From: Tardiphaga sp051811025
GTDB lineage: Bacteria > Pseudomonadota > Alphaproteobacteria > Rhizobiales > Xanthobacteraceae
Length of the DNA: 64,000 bases
Assembly: GCF_051811025.1 (NCBI RefSeq)
Contig: NZ_JBPWQE010000001.1
Location: forward strand, 4,836,001-4,900,000
Direction: 5' to 3'
The notes beneath the pieces are model-generated. The model ran no database searches. It was given only the letters and a program-made list of their open reading frames with translations, and had not been told where the DNA came from. Positions 43,888 to 52,491 of the stretch are shown piece after piece. Made by a program: the position numbers and the translations under genes. Every line of letters begins with the position of its first letter. Position 1 is the stretch's first letter.

Positions 43888-44442
43888 TTAGTAACCGCGC
43901 AGAGCTGTGATCATCGCCAAACCGAACAGCAGGATGATACCAAAGGCAACACCAAACACAAACGGCCAGAACCGGCTGCGCGGCTTCTTCGCCGGGGGCG
44001 GATCCACGTCCAGCGGCGCCGGCATCGTCACCAGCGCATGTTCTCGCTCGATCATGCGGCGCGCGATATAGTCGGTGACCGCCTTCACGATGGTTGGAAC
44101 GTCATGCGCCTCGGCCAGCACAACGCGGCCATGGCGGGTGTCCTGCACGAAGCGATACATGCGCTTGTCGCGTCCCATGGCGACATGGGCGACCATGTCG
44201 ATCCACAGCCGCGGCGTGTCGCCTTGGCTGATGCCACGGTCGAACATCTCGATGCCCACAGGGATCTCGGCAAACAGCGGATCGAGCGCCTCGTTGAGGA
44301 TCTCGAGGCGCGCCACTTCGGCGTCGCGCAATTCGACGACGACACCGGTGCGATCGGCCGCCTCGATGCGGGCCTGACGCAACGCGTCGCGCAGCCGCTG
44401 CGGCCTAGCTTCCTCGACAGGCTTCGTCCCGTTACTCGCCAC
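43888..44442 (-). CDS. Unknown protein with C-terminal membrane helix
   Basis: 184 residues from the GTG at 44442 (AGAGG 6 bases upstream). A charged helical N-terminal half (RQARIEAADRTGVVVELRDAEVARLEILNEAL) is followed by the stretch PRLWIDMVAHVAMGRDKRMYRFVQDTR and ends in PRSRFWPFVFGVAFGIILLFG, a C-terminal tail anchor. It fits a tail-anchored cytosolic protein. No family recognised. It is transcribed with the glycine-tailed gene 27 bp downstream. Confidence 0.72.
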   Translation of the reverse strand: MASNGTKPVEEARPQRLRDALRQARIEAADRTGVVVELRDAEVARLEILNEALDPLFAEIPVGIEMFDRGISQGDTPRLWIDMVAHVAMGRDKRMYRFVQDTRHGRVVLAEAHDVPTIVKAVTDYIARRMIEREHALVTMPAPLDVDPPPAKKPRSRFWPFVFGVAFGIILLFGLAMITALRGY

Positions 44443-44692
44443 GCTGGACCTCTTTCTGGCTGCCTGAGCGCGCCATCCACCGGCCAGTAACCTATCAGTA
44501 ACCACGAGTGCCGGAAAGGCCGTTTGTTTCCAGAGACTTGGCCACTGAACGTACCAACGGCCCCACCCGGTTGTCCGAATGAGGCCGCTGATATCCTTGG
44601 ACGTCTTCTTATGGGCAAATCAGCGACAGGCTTGAGACGATCCGGCGGCACTGACGCCGCTCGGGATCTCAGCCTCAGGCGACGTGTCGGTC

Positions 44693-44902
44693 CTAAGCGA
44701 CCTGGCGGCTCGGCTCTTCCACGATGGAGAAGCGGACACCGGCACGGTGGCGATTCTCTTCCGACACGGTCTTCCAGGCTTCTTCGGCCTGCTTGCGCGT
44801 CTTGAACGGGCCCTGCACCTGGGCCGAGCCTTCAACCAGCTTGTGGAAGTTCATCGAACCGAACTCGCCGCCGATGACCCAGAAATTGCTACCGTGTGAC
44901 AT
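44693..44902 (-). CDS. DUF4170 small protein
   Basis: 69 residues from the ATG at 44902 with AGGAG 8 bases upstream. FWVIGGEFGSMNFHKLVEGSAQVQGPFKTRKQAEEAWKTVSEE matches my memory of the DUF4170 family of small alphaproteobacterial proteins. Function unknown. Single gene next to the divergent regulator. Confidence 0.78.
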   Translation of the reverse strand: MSHGSNFWVIGGEFGSMNFHKLVEGSAQVQGPFKTRKQAEEAWKTVSEENRHRAGVRFSIVEEPSRQVA

Positions 44903-45050
44903 GTCGTGCTCCTGCTCATTCCTAAAATCGACATTCGTGACATGCGATGCATTCACCGTGTGAACAGATAACGCCATATCGGCTTAAACTGCCAGATGCC
45001 TTGTGTTTGAATGGTGATGTGATGTAACATCGCGACTTGTAATAAATGTA

Positions 45051-45067
45051 ATTTTGTAAATTTTGTC
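45051..45067 (+). promoter_or_regulatory. Direct repeats upstream of the XRE/ScfR-type regulator
   Basis: ATTTTGTA (45051-45058) and ATTTTGTC (45060-45067) form a 9-bp-period direct repeat in an AT-rich stretch ending 20 bp before the start codon. Regulators of this family are known to bind AAATTTGCAAA-like sites, so autoregulation is possible. Confidence 0.3.
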
Positions 45068-45086
45068 ACAATCAGGCGACGGAACA

Positions 45087-46532
45087 ATGGCAGGCGAGTC
45101 TGGCAAGAAACTGTTCGTGGGGCCGCGCTTCCGGCGCATCCGGCAGCAACAGGGCCTGTCGCAAACCCAGATGGCCGAAGGGCTCGGCATTTCACCGAGC
45201 TATATCAACCTGATCGAGCGCAACCAGCGGCCAGTCACCGCGCAATTGCTGTTGCGACTTGCGGAAACCTACGATCTCGATCTGCGCGATCTTGCGACCG
45301 CGGATGAAGACCGCTTCTTTGCCGAGCTGAACGAGATCTTTTCCGATCCGCTGTTTCGCCAGATCGATTTGCCGAAACAGGAATTGCGCGATCTCGCCGA
45401 ACTCTGTCCCGGCGTCACGCATGCGCTGCAGCGGCTCTATGCGGCCTATACCGAAGCGCGGCGCGGCGAGACCATGGTGGCGGCGCAGATGGCCGATCGC
45501 CATGAGGGCGCGCCATTCGAGGCCAATCCGATCGAGCGCGTGCGCGACCTGATCGAGGCCAACCGCAACTACTTTCCCGAACTCGAAACGGCGGCCGAGG
45601 GCCTGCGCGACGAGATCAATGTGCCGTCTCAGGATCTGTTTGCTGCCCTGAGCACACGGCTGCGCGAAAAGTATTCGATCGTCACCCGCATCATGCCGGT
45701 GGATGTGATGCGCGAGACGCTCAGACGTTTCGACCGGCATCGCCGGCAATTGCTGATCTCCGAAATGGTCGATGCGCCCGGCCGCGCCTTTCAGGTCGCA
45801 TTCCAGATCGGTCTCGTCGAGTGCTCATCAAATTTCGAGAGCATCATCGGCCGCACCGGCCCGCTCGACGACACCACGCGGCGGCTCTATCGCATCACAC
45901 TGGCCAACTATTTCGCCGCGGCGGCGCTAATGCCCTATGCGGTGTTCCATGCTGCGGCGGAAGCGCTGAGCTATGACGTGCAGGTGCTCGGTCAGCGTTT
46001 CAATGTCGGCTTCGAGCAGATCTGTCATCGCCTCACCACGCTGCAGCGGCCGAATGCGCGCGGCGTGCCGTTCTTCATGTTACGTATCGACAATGCCGGC
46101 AACGTGTCGAAGCGGTTCTCGTCGGGCACCTTCCCGTTCTCGAAATTCGGCGGCACCTGTCCACTGTGGAACGTGCACTCGACTTTCGACACGCCGGACC
46201 GCCTGCTGAGCCAGGTGATCGAACTGCCCGATGGCAGCCGCTACTTCTCCATCGCGCAGACGCTGCGCAGGCCCGCAGCGCCGCATCCACAGCCGCAACC
46301 GCGCTTCGCCATCGGCCTCGGCTGCGAGATCCGCCATGCCGGCAAGCTGGCCTATTCGGCCGGGCTTGATCTGGAGAAGATCGAAGGCACGCCGATTGGC
46401 GTCAACTGCCGGCTTTGCGAGCGCGAGAACTGTAGCCAGCGCGCCGAGCCGCCGATCACGCGGAGCCTGATCCTGGACGAGAATACGCGGCGGGTCTCGT
46501 CATTTGCTTTCAGCAATGCGCGGGAACTATAG
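45087..46532 (+). CDS. XRE-type regulator of the ScfR/RamB/PrpR family
   Basis: 481 residues. An N-terminal XRE helix-turn-helix (RFRRIRQQQGLSQTQMAEGLGISPSYINLIERNQRPV, about 13-50) is followed by a long middle region and an ImmA/IrrE-like domain (NYFAAAALMPYAVFHAAAEAL) that has lost the HExxH zinc site. The end is a Cys-containing domain (GVNCRLCERENCSQR). This layout is that of short-chain acyl-CoA-responsive regulators that control propionate, acetate or fatty-acid genes. The target operon is not visible; a GNAT gene follows. Confidence 0.88.
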   Translation: MAGESGKKLFVGPRFRRIRQQQGLSQTQMAEGLGISPSYINLIERNQRPVTAQLLLRLAETYDLDLRDLATADEDRFFAELNEIFSDPLFRQIDLPKQELRDLAELCPGVTHALQRLYAAYTEARRGETMVAAQMADRHEGAPFEANPIERVRDLIEANRNYFPELETAAEGLRDEINVPSQDLFAALSTRLREKYSIVTRIMPVDVMRETLRRFDRHRRQLLISEMVDAPGRAFQVAFQIGLVECSSNFESIIGRTGPLDDTTRRLYRITLANYFAAAALMPYAVFHAAAEALSYDVQVLGQRFNVGFEQICHRLTTLQRPNARGVPFFMLRIDNAGNVSKRFSSGTFPFSKFGGTCPLWNVHSTFDTPDRLLSQVIELPDGSRYFSIAQTLRRPAAPHPQPQPRFAIGLGCEIRHAGKLAYSAGLDLEKIEGTPIGVNCRLCERENCSQRAEPPITRSLILDENTRRVSSFAFSNAREL

Positions 46533-46573
46533 TTGCAGGGTCCTCCCGATCAACCCTAACATTGAGGCCGTTG

Positions 46574-47086
46574 ATGACGTTGCTGGTCCGGGAAATGCTG
46601 CCGTCCGAAGCTCACGTCGTCAGCACCTATTTCCACAATGCCGCGCCGGAATTCCTGGAAACGATGGGCGTCGATCCAACCAGGATGCCGCCGGCGCATA
46701 TCTGGCAGGAGCGCATCGCCCAACAATATGCACTCCCGCCGGAACGCCGCGCCGCCGTTGTCGCGCTGTGGCTAATGGACGATCAGCCCATCGGGTTTTC
46801 CAGTTGTGACAAGATTGTCTATGGCGAAAGCGCCACCATGCATCTTCACGTGCTGCAGCCGGACAGACGACAAACCGGAATCGGTACAGAATGCGTTCGC
46901 CGAAGCGCGGCGATCTATTTCGACATGCTGAAGCTCAAATCGCTGTTCTGCGAGCCGAATGCCTTCAATGTTGGGCCGAACAGAACCCTGCAAAAAGCCG
47001 GCTTCAAGTATGTGAAGACCCACATGACGGTGCCCGGCCCGTTGAATTTTCATCAGGCCGTGACACGGTGGGTCATTGAACGATGA
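46574..47086 (+). CDS. GNAT N-acetyltransferase-like protein
   Basis: 170 residues from the ATG at 46574. MHLHVLQPDRRQTGIGTECVRRSAAIYFDML contains an acetyl-CoA loop (RQTGIG) and helix, and NVGPNRTLQKAGFKYVKTH ends the fold. It follows the regulator by 41 bp and may be expressed with it. Substrate unknown. Confidence 0.8.
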   Translation: MTLLVREMLPSEAHVVSTYFHNAAPEFLETMGVDPTRMPPAHIWQERIAQQYALPPERRAAVVALWLMDDQPIGFSSCDKIVYGESATMHLHVLQPDRRQTGIGTECVRRSAAIYFDMLKLKSLFCEPNAFNVGPNRTLQKAGFKYVKTHMTVPGPLNFHQAVTRWVIER

Positions 47087-47126
47087 GTCGGACAAAGTTT
47101 GCACGACAGAAAGTTGAACTCAGCAC

Positions 47127-48359
47127 ATGCGGTGGAAAGCGTCGTTGAAAACATTTGCCCTCGTCACTTTCGCGGCCAGCCTGACGCTGTTCACCATCCC
47201 CGCCTCCGCGCAGCGCGCCGCCTGTCACAACGGCCAGAGCTTCGATCAATTTCTCGCCGGCCTGAAACAGCAGGCCGTCGCTGCCGGCGTATCGCAGCGC
47301 GCGATGGCGGAAGCCTCGCCCTACCTCGTCTACGATCAGGGCATCGTCAATCGCGACCGCGGGCAGCGGGTGTTCGGGCAATTGTTCACGCAATTTGCCG
47401 GACGCATGGCGGCGGATTACCGGATGCAGAACGGGCAACTCAAGATCAAGGCGAATGCCGCGGCCTTCGCACGCGCCGAGAAAGAGTATGGCGTGCCGCC
47501 GGCGGTCATCGCCGCGTTCTGGGCGCTGGAGAGCGACTTCGGCGTACAGATGGGAAATCTGCAGACGCTGCGCTCGCTGGTGTCGCTGGCTTACGATTGC
47601 CGGCGCTCGAAGATGTTTCAGGACGAGACCATCGCCGCGCTGAAGATCATCGATCGCGGCGATCTCTCGCCGGCCGAGATGATCGGCTCATGGGCCGGCG
47701 AACTCGGCCAGACGCAGTTTCTGCCGACGCATTATTTCAACTATGCCGTGGACTATGACGGCGACGGTCATCGCAATTTGCTGCGCAGCCCCGCCGACGT
47801 GATCGGCTCGACCGCTCACTACATTTCCACCGGTTTGAAATGGCGTCGCGGCGAACCGTGGCTGCAGGAGGTGCGCATCACCGAGAATATCCCGTGGGAC
47901 CAGGCCGATCTCACCATCCAGTTGCCACGTGCCAAATGGGCCTCATTCGGCGTCAGCTATCCCGACGGACGGCCACTGCCCAACGACACCATGCCGGCCT
48001 CGCTGCTGCTGCCGATGGGGCGGCACGGCCCCGCGTTCCTCGCTTACGCGAATTTCGCCGCCTATACCGAATGGAATAATTCGCTGATCTATTCGACCAC
48101 CGCGGCCTATCTCGCCACCCGCATCAATGGCGCGTCCAAGATGCGGCAGCCCTCCGCCCCTGTCGCGCAGCTGTCACATCCTGAATTGCGCGAGCTGCAG
48201 CAACTGCTGGTGAAGCGCGGCTTCAATGTCGGCAAGATCGATGGCATCCTCGGTCAGCAGAGCCGCACGGCGGTGAAGGCCATGCAGGTCAAGTTCGGCC
48301 TGCCCGCGGATTCCTGGCCGACGGCCGAATTATTCGCAGCATTGAAATCCGGGCGCTAA
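47127..48359 (+). CDS. Lytic murein transglycosylase (MltB family)
   Basis: 410 residues. A signal peptide of about 29 residues (FALVTFAASLTLFTIPASAQ) sends it to the periplasm. The SLT-type domain carries the catalytic Glu135 in WALESDFGV, with ELGQTQFLP and DYDGDGHRN as conserved partners. A C-terminal peptidoglycan-binding domain (LRELQQLLVKRGFNVGKIDGILGQQSR) ends the protein. It cleaves the glycan strand with formation of 1,6-anhydro-MurNAc. Stand-alone gene. Confidence 0.93.
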   Translation: MRWKASLKTFALVTFAASLTLFTIPASAQRAACHNGQSFDQFLAGLKQQAVAAGVSQRAMAEASPYLVYDQGIVNRDRGQRVFGQLFTQFAGRMAADYRMQNGQLKIKANAAAFARAEKEYGVPPAVIAAFWALESDFGVQMGNLQTLRSLVSLAYDCRRSKMFQDETIAALKIIDRGDLSPAEMIGSWAGELGQTQFLPTHYFNYAVDYDGDGHRNLLRSPADVIGSTAHYISTGLKWRRGEPWLQEVRITENIPWDQADLTIQLPRAKWASFGVSYPDGRPLPNDTMPASLLLPMGRHGPAFLAYANFAAYTEWNNSLIYSTTAAYLATRINGASKMRQPSAPVAQLSHPELRELQQLLVKRGFNVGKIDGILGQQSRTAVKAMQVKFGLPADSWPTAELFAALKSGR

Positions 48360-48481
48360 ATTTCTTCTCTTTTGTACCGTTGGGGCGGTTGAATTCGGCC
48401 AGCCGCGCCCCAAGTCCATGCAACAGCATCTTTCTCCGCCTCGCCGCTGTGCTTTGACCCGCATCACAAAAGAGCATCCTT

Positions 48482-48985
48482 ATGCCGTTCTATGATTCCG
48501 TCGTACCCGCTTATCTGCAAATGCTTGGCAGTCTGTCCGCCGGCCTGAAAAAGGCCGAAGCCTATGCTGCCGCAAAGAAGATCGAGCCCGGCATCCTGCT
48601 CGGCACACGGCTGTTTCCCGACATGCTGCCGCTGAGCCGGCAGGTCCAGCTCGCCTGCGATTTCGCCACCAAGGGCAGCGCGCGCCTGTCCGGCAGCGAA
48701 GTGCCGGCGGTGCCGGATACCGAAACCAATTTCGAGGAATTGCAGGCGCGCATCACAAAGACCGTCGAGTACCTGAAGACCTACAAGCCCGCCCAATTCG
48801 ACGGCGGCGAGACCCGGGAGATCACCTTCCCCACCGGCCCGGGCAAGACCACGACCATGTCAGGCCAGGAATTCCTCACCAGCTTCTCGCTGCCGAGTTT
48901 CTATTTCCACGTCACCACCGCCCACGGCATCCTGCGGATGTGCGGCCTCGATGTCGGCAAGCGCGACTTCCTCGGCGCGCAGTAA
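48482..48985 (+). CDS. DUF1993 protein
   Basis: 167 residues of the DUF1993 family (DinB-like helical bundle; ILLGTRLFPDMLPLSRQVQLACDFATKG and the end SFYFHVTTAHGILRMCGLDVGKRDFLG are typical). Function unknown, although the DinB-like fold suggests metal-dependent chemistry. Single gene. Confidence 0.85.
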   Translation: MPFYDSVVPAYLQMLGSLSAGLKKAEAYAAAKKIEPGILLGTRLFPDMLPLSRQVQLACDFATKGSARLSGSEVPAVPDTETNFEELQARITKTVEYLKTYKPAQFDGGETREITFPTGPGKTTTMSGQEFLTSFSLPSFYFHVTTAHGILRMCGLDVGKRDFLGAQ

Positions 48986-49037
48986 TCCCCGCGGTCACCA
49001 AAGGATATTCAACTGCACGCAGGCCGATGGAGAGATC

Positions 49038-49079
49038 ATGATCATTCTATTCGCCATCGCTGCGACTGCTTTATCCTGA
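49038..49079 (+). other. Tiny hydrophobic ORF upstream of old yellow enzyme
   Basis: MIILFAIAATALS, 13 codons and a stop, preceded by GGAGAG. It lies 86 bp before the old-yellow-enzyme start. It could be a leader peptide or chance; nothing in its sequence suggests amino-acid sensing. Confidence 0.2.
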
Positions 49080-49164
49080 ACAAAAGACACGCAGCGCAAA
49101 GGCATTGCCAAGGTGCTGCGTGATGCCCAACTCGATCTCATCCTTTATCGAATGGAACATTCCC

Positions 49165-50256
49165 ATGAGCACGTCCAAACTCTTCGAACCCTATAAGCTT
49201 GGTGCCATCACCCTGACGAATCGCACGGTGATGGCACCGCTGACGCGCAACCGCGCATTGCCGGGCAATGTGCCGAACCCGCTGGCGGTCGAATATTATG
49301 GCCAGCGTGCCAGCGCTGGCCTTCTGGTGACCGAAGGCACACCCGTCTCGCAGCAGGGCCAAGGCTATCAGGACGTCCCGGGCATCTATACCAATGAGCA
49401 GATCGCCGGCTGGAAGAAGGTGACCGAGGCCGTGCATGCCAAGGGCGGTCATATCTATATGCAGATCTGGCACGTCGGCCGCATCTCGCATGTCAGCCTG
49501 CAGCCGAATGGCGGCGCGCCGGTGGCGCCTTCCGCGATCCGCGCTAACACCAAGACATTCGTCAGCAATACCTTCACGGACGTCTCGGAGCCGCGCGCGC
49601 TGGAGCTTGGTGAAATTCCGGGCATCATCGACAGCTTCGCGCGCGGCGCCGCCAATGCCGTCGAAGCCGGCTTCGACGGCGTCGAGATCCATGGCGCCAA
49701 TGGTTATCTGCTCGAGCAATTCGCGCGTGATAGCACCAACAAGCGCACCGACGCATATGGCGGGTCGCTCGAGAACCGCGCCAAGCTGATGCTGGAAGTG
49801 GCCGCGGCAGTTGCCAAGGAAATCGGCGGCGACAGAACCGGCATCCGCATCTCGCCGGTGACGCCGGCCAATGACGCCGCCATCGACAGCGACGCGCAAA
49901 AACTGTTCGATTACATCACCGACGGGCTCAGCGCCGAGAAGCTGGTCTATCTCCACGTCGTCGAGGGCGCGACCGGCGGCCCGCGTGACAACGCACCGTT
50001 CGATTACGCCGGCCTGCGCAAACGCTTCAAGGGCGCCTATATCGCCAATAATGGCTTCGACCTCGCGCTGGCCAACAAGGTGCTCGCGGCCGATGCCGCC
50101 GACTTGATCGCCTTCGGCAAGCCGTTCATCTCGAACCCGGATCTGGTCGAGCGCCTGAAGTCCGGCGCACCGCTGAACGAAGCCGACAAGGCGACGTTCT
50201 ATGGCGGCGGCGCCAAGGGCTACACGGATTATCCGTCGCTGGCTGCTGCAAAGTAA
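49165..50256 (+). CDS. Old yellow enzyme family alkene reductase
   Basis: FMN-dependent reductase of electron-poor C=C bonds and nitro compounds, 363 residues. The active site His176-x2-Asn179 (HGANGY, with Tyr181), Thr27 near MAPLTRNR and QIWHVGR match the NemA/PETN reductase group. I begin at the ATG at 49165 (MSTSKLFEPYK); earlier in-frame ATGs exist at 49105 and 49123. No regulator of the NemR type is adjacent. Confidence 0.93.
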   Translation: MSTSKLFEPYKLGAITLTNRTVMAPLTRNRALPGNVPNPLAVEYYGQRASAGLLVTEGTPVSQQGQGYQDVPGIYTNEQIAGWKKVTEAVHAKGGHIYMQIWHVGRISHVSLQPNGGAPVAPSAIRANTKTFVSNTFTDVSEPRALELGEIPGIIDSFARGAANAVEAGFDGVEIHGANGYLLEQFARDSTNKRTDAYGGSLENRAKLMLEVAAAVAKEIGGDRTGIRISPVTPANDAAIDSDAQKLFDYITDGLSAEKLVYLHVVEGATGGPRDNAPFDYAGLRKRFKGAYIANNGFDLALANKVLAADAADLIAFGKPFISNPDLVERLKSGAPLNEADKATFYGGGAKGYTDYPSLAAAK

Positions 50257-50272
50257 GCGGCGGAGTAAGTCC

Positions 50273-50375
50273 TGTCATTCCGGGATGCGCGTTCTTCACG
50301 CGCAGACCCGGAATCCCGAAGTGTTCAACCATCCCAAGATTCCGGGTTTGCGCGCTAGGCGCCCCGGAAGGACAG
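50273..50375. repeat. Dispersed repeat R1, copy B
   Basis: Begins TGTCATTCCGGG, contains GCGCAGACCCGGAATCCC and AAGATTCCGGG, and ends GCCCCGGAAGGACAG. Same order of blocks as copy A at 40918-41042. It sits between the old yellow enzyme gene and a terminator. Confidence 0.75.
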
Positions 50376-50380
50376 AAAGA

Positions 50381-50410
50381 AGAAAGGCCGGGATCACTCC
50401 CGGCCTTTCT
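50381..50410 (+). terminator. Terminator of old yellow enzyme gene
   Basis: AGAAAGGCCGGGA (50381-50393) pairs with TCCCGGCCTTTCT (50398-50410), loop TCAC. A perfect 13-bp stem with T-rich 3' arm 125 bp after the gene, beyond the repeat. It could terminate on either strand. Confidence 0.75.
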
Positions 50411-50491
50411 GGTATCTGCGCATTCGCGACACGCTTCGTAATTTTGTTTTCACCCGCTGCAGCACGCGGCGACATCTCAGCCAGGTTCGAC

Positions 50492-51502
50492 ATGACGCAA
50501 AACAAATATCCCGCTTCCATGAAGGCCGTTGCCTTTGACGACTTCGGTGGGCCGGAGGTCTTGCGATATGTTGAGGCGCCATCACCCTCGGTGAGGCCGA
50601 ACGATCTGATCGTGCGTGCCGCAGCTGCCGGGATCAACCGGGCAGACATCAATTATCGGCAGGGCAAGTACGGCAAGGAGCCGAACTTCGGCGATTCCGA
50701 CCTGACAGGTTTTGAAATTGCGGGAACGGTGATCGATGTCGGCGATTCCGTCACACAATTCCAACCGGGCGACCGCGTCATGGGCATCACGGGCGGTGGC
50801 GGCTATGCCGAGCTTGCCCGCATGGATGCCGGGCTGGCGATTCCGGTCCCGGCATGGATGACGGATGTCGAAGCTGCAGCCATTCCCGAGGCCTTCGTCA
50901 CGGCCCACCAGGCACTCTTTCATCTTGGGCAGCTCCAAGAGGGTGAGCGGGTTCTGATTCACGGCGCTGGCGGTGGCGTCGGCTCGGCGGCGGTGCAACT
51001 GGCGCTGCTGTCCGGAGCGGGCTTCGTCATCACCACGAGCAGCGCCGAGAAGCGTGCGCGGCTACTGGCGCTGGGCGTTCATCTGGCGATTGATTATCGC
51101 GCCGAGCAGTTCGACGAGGTCATCGCACGATTGTCGCCCGAACCGGGAGCCGATGTGATCATCGACTTCGTGGGCGGCCCCTATCTCGAGCGCAATATTC
51201 GCTCGCTCCGGCCGGGCGGACGCCTGATCCAAATCGGTATCTCCGGCGGATCTCAGGCGACACTTCCGCTCGATCTCGTTCTCTTCCGAAGGTTGCGGAT
51301 CGAGGGAACGGTCATGAAATCCGTGTCCCTTGCGGAGAAGCGCAATATGGTCGGGCGCTTTGCGGAGCGATGGATGCCGGCGCTCGCAAAAGGTGAATTG
51401 AAACCGATCATCGACCGGACGTTCGCTCTGTGCGATGCCGGTGAGGCGCAGCGGCATTTCGAGCGAGCCGAACACTTCGGCAAGATTCTTTTGACTCCCT
51501 AG
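50492..51502 (+). CDS. Quinone oxidoreductase / medium-chain dehydrogenase
   Basis: 336 residues. The MDR fold shows a GroES-like start, GFEIAGTVIDVGDSV and the NADPH loop HGAGGGVGSAAVQLA (about 150-164). Catalytic and structural zinc cysteines are absent, as in NADPH:quinone oxidoreductases. It probably reduces quinones or enones. The ATG at 50492 is chosen; an ATG 9 codons later (50519, MKAVAF) is possible. A 7-bp-stem hairpin follows the stop at 51508. Confidence 0.9.
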   Translation: MTQNKYPASMKAVAFDDFGGPEVLRYVEAPSPSVRPNDLIVRAAAAGINRADINYRQGKYGKEPNFGDSDLTGFEIAGTVIDVGDSVTQFQPGDRVMGITGGGGYAELARMDAGLAIPVPAWMTDVEAAAIPEAFVTAHQALFHLGQLQEGERVLIHGAGGGVGSAAVQLALLSGAGFVITTSSAEKRARLLALGVHLAIDYRAEQFDEVIARLSPEPGADVIIDFVGGPYLERNIRSLRPGGRLIQIGISGGSQATLPLDLVLFRRLRIEGTVMKSVSLAEKRNMVGRFAERWMPALAKGELKPIIDRTFALCDAGEAQRHFERAEHFGKILLTP

Positions 51503-51507
51503 AGCCT

Positions 51508-51528
51508 GACGCAGCAATCAACTGCGTC
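51508..51528 (+). terminator. Weak terminator after quinone reductase
   Basis: GACGCAG (51508-51514) pairs with CTGCGTC (51522-51528), followed by TTGGATATTT. Short stem and weak T-tract. Confidence 0.4.
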
Positions 51529-51732
51529 TTGGATATTTCTGCGCTTTTTCATCCAGGACGCACATACGTTCGTTGCTCTTGCGCAAACGCAGGGATGTGC
51601 ATGGCAAGCTGTCGCGTGATGGAGGCGCGCGCAAAGGACTGCCAGAACAGTGGCGTCGTTCCCGTAACGGAACGTCAGATGCAATGCAGTCCGGATCCTG
51701 GATTGCCTGCCTGCCACTGCAAACGACATAGC

Positions 51733-52272
51733 ATGAAGATTCTCCTTGATCAGATACTCTCTCAATCGACCTATTCGAGCGAGATCGACGTTCCCATCGA
51801 CAAGATCGATATCGCCGACTGGCTGTTCAACCTGCCGGAAGCCGAATATCAGCGCTGCTGCCCGCCCGACCACATCTCGGCCGGAACGACCAGCACAGAC
51901 GATGGACGCCGGATGTTGATCAATGTCGAGCAGATCGGGCCTGGTCTGGTGATCCAGCACTATGTGGCCGAAGAAGCGACACCGACATATTGCCGGATGA
52001 ATTCGCTGTCGGACGTTTTCACGCCAAGCGGGCGCACGCAGGTCAATGTTATCTGGGAATTGATCGCGGAACCGCTGGATGCCGGCCGTACGCGCTATAC
52101 CAATCGCGTCACCTGCCATCCGACCGACGCCTTCATGGCGTTCATCGCCGAGCACGGCCAGACATTCGAGCAGGCGGCCACAGCGCGTCAGGCTGCGGGC
52201 GGCGACCATAACAGCCGAGAGACGCCGCTGTTTGCAGCGAGTATCGCGCGCAAGGCGTTGGCCAGAAAGTAA
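51733..52272 (+). CDS. Unknown conserved-looking protein
   Basis: 179 residues from the ATG at 51733. An N-terminal region precedes DWLFNLPEAEYQRCCPPDHISAGTTSTDDG and a strand-rich centre (MLINVEQIGPGLVIQHYV, VNVIWELIAEPLDAGRTRYTNRVTCHPT). The pattern could be an SRPBCC-like ligand-binding fold, but I cannot confirm it. Longer frames start upstream (51529) without support. The 230 bp before it hold only the hairpin at 51508. Function unknown. Confidence 0.6.
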   Translation: MKILLDQILSQSTYSSEIDVPIDKIDIADWLFNLPEAEYQRCCPPDHISAGTTSTDDGRRMLINVEQIGPGLVIQHYVAEEATPTYCRMNSLSDVFTPSGRTQVNVIWELIAEPLDAGRTRYTNRVTCHPTDAFMAFIAEHGQTFEQAATARQAAGGDHNSRETPLFAASIARKALARK

Positions 52273-52307
52273 GGTGCATCGAACTCTGACTATCATCGCC
52301 GCCTAAC

Positions 52308-52410
52308 GCACCGAGGGTGCGCGCGGAGAGGGGATCCAGTAGATACCAGTCGCCGTGCTTGAGCACAGACACTTGCGTCTACTCGATCACCCGCTTTCGT
52401 GGGTGATGAC
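52308..52410. repeat. Degenerate dispersed repeat
   Basis: The gap before glpV contains GGATCCAGTAGATACCAG and the stem ATCACCC...GGGTGAT (52386-52407), followed by GATGACAAGTGAG. This combination recalls palindromic intergenic elements of the family, but no second copy is seen here. Confidence 0.4.
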
Positions 52411-52444
52411 AAGTGAGAGTGAGGCGGTTGGTTCACCACAAATG

Positions 52445-52469
52445 AAAAGGCCGGGATCGCTCCCGGCCT
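52445..52469 (-). terminator. Terminator of the glycerol operon
   Basis: AGGCCGGGA (52448-52456) pairs with TCCCGGCCT (52461-52469), loop TCGC. On the minus strand a T-rich run (CCTTTTCATTTG) follows, 23 bp after the glpV stop. The stem is nearly identical to the terminator at 50381-50410. Confidence 0.85.
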
Positions 52470-52491
52470 CCTATTTGATCAGGGAGTTCGC

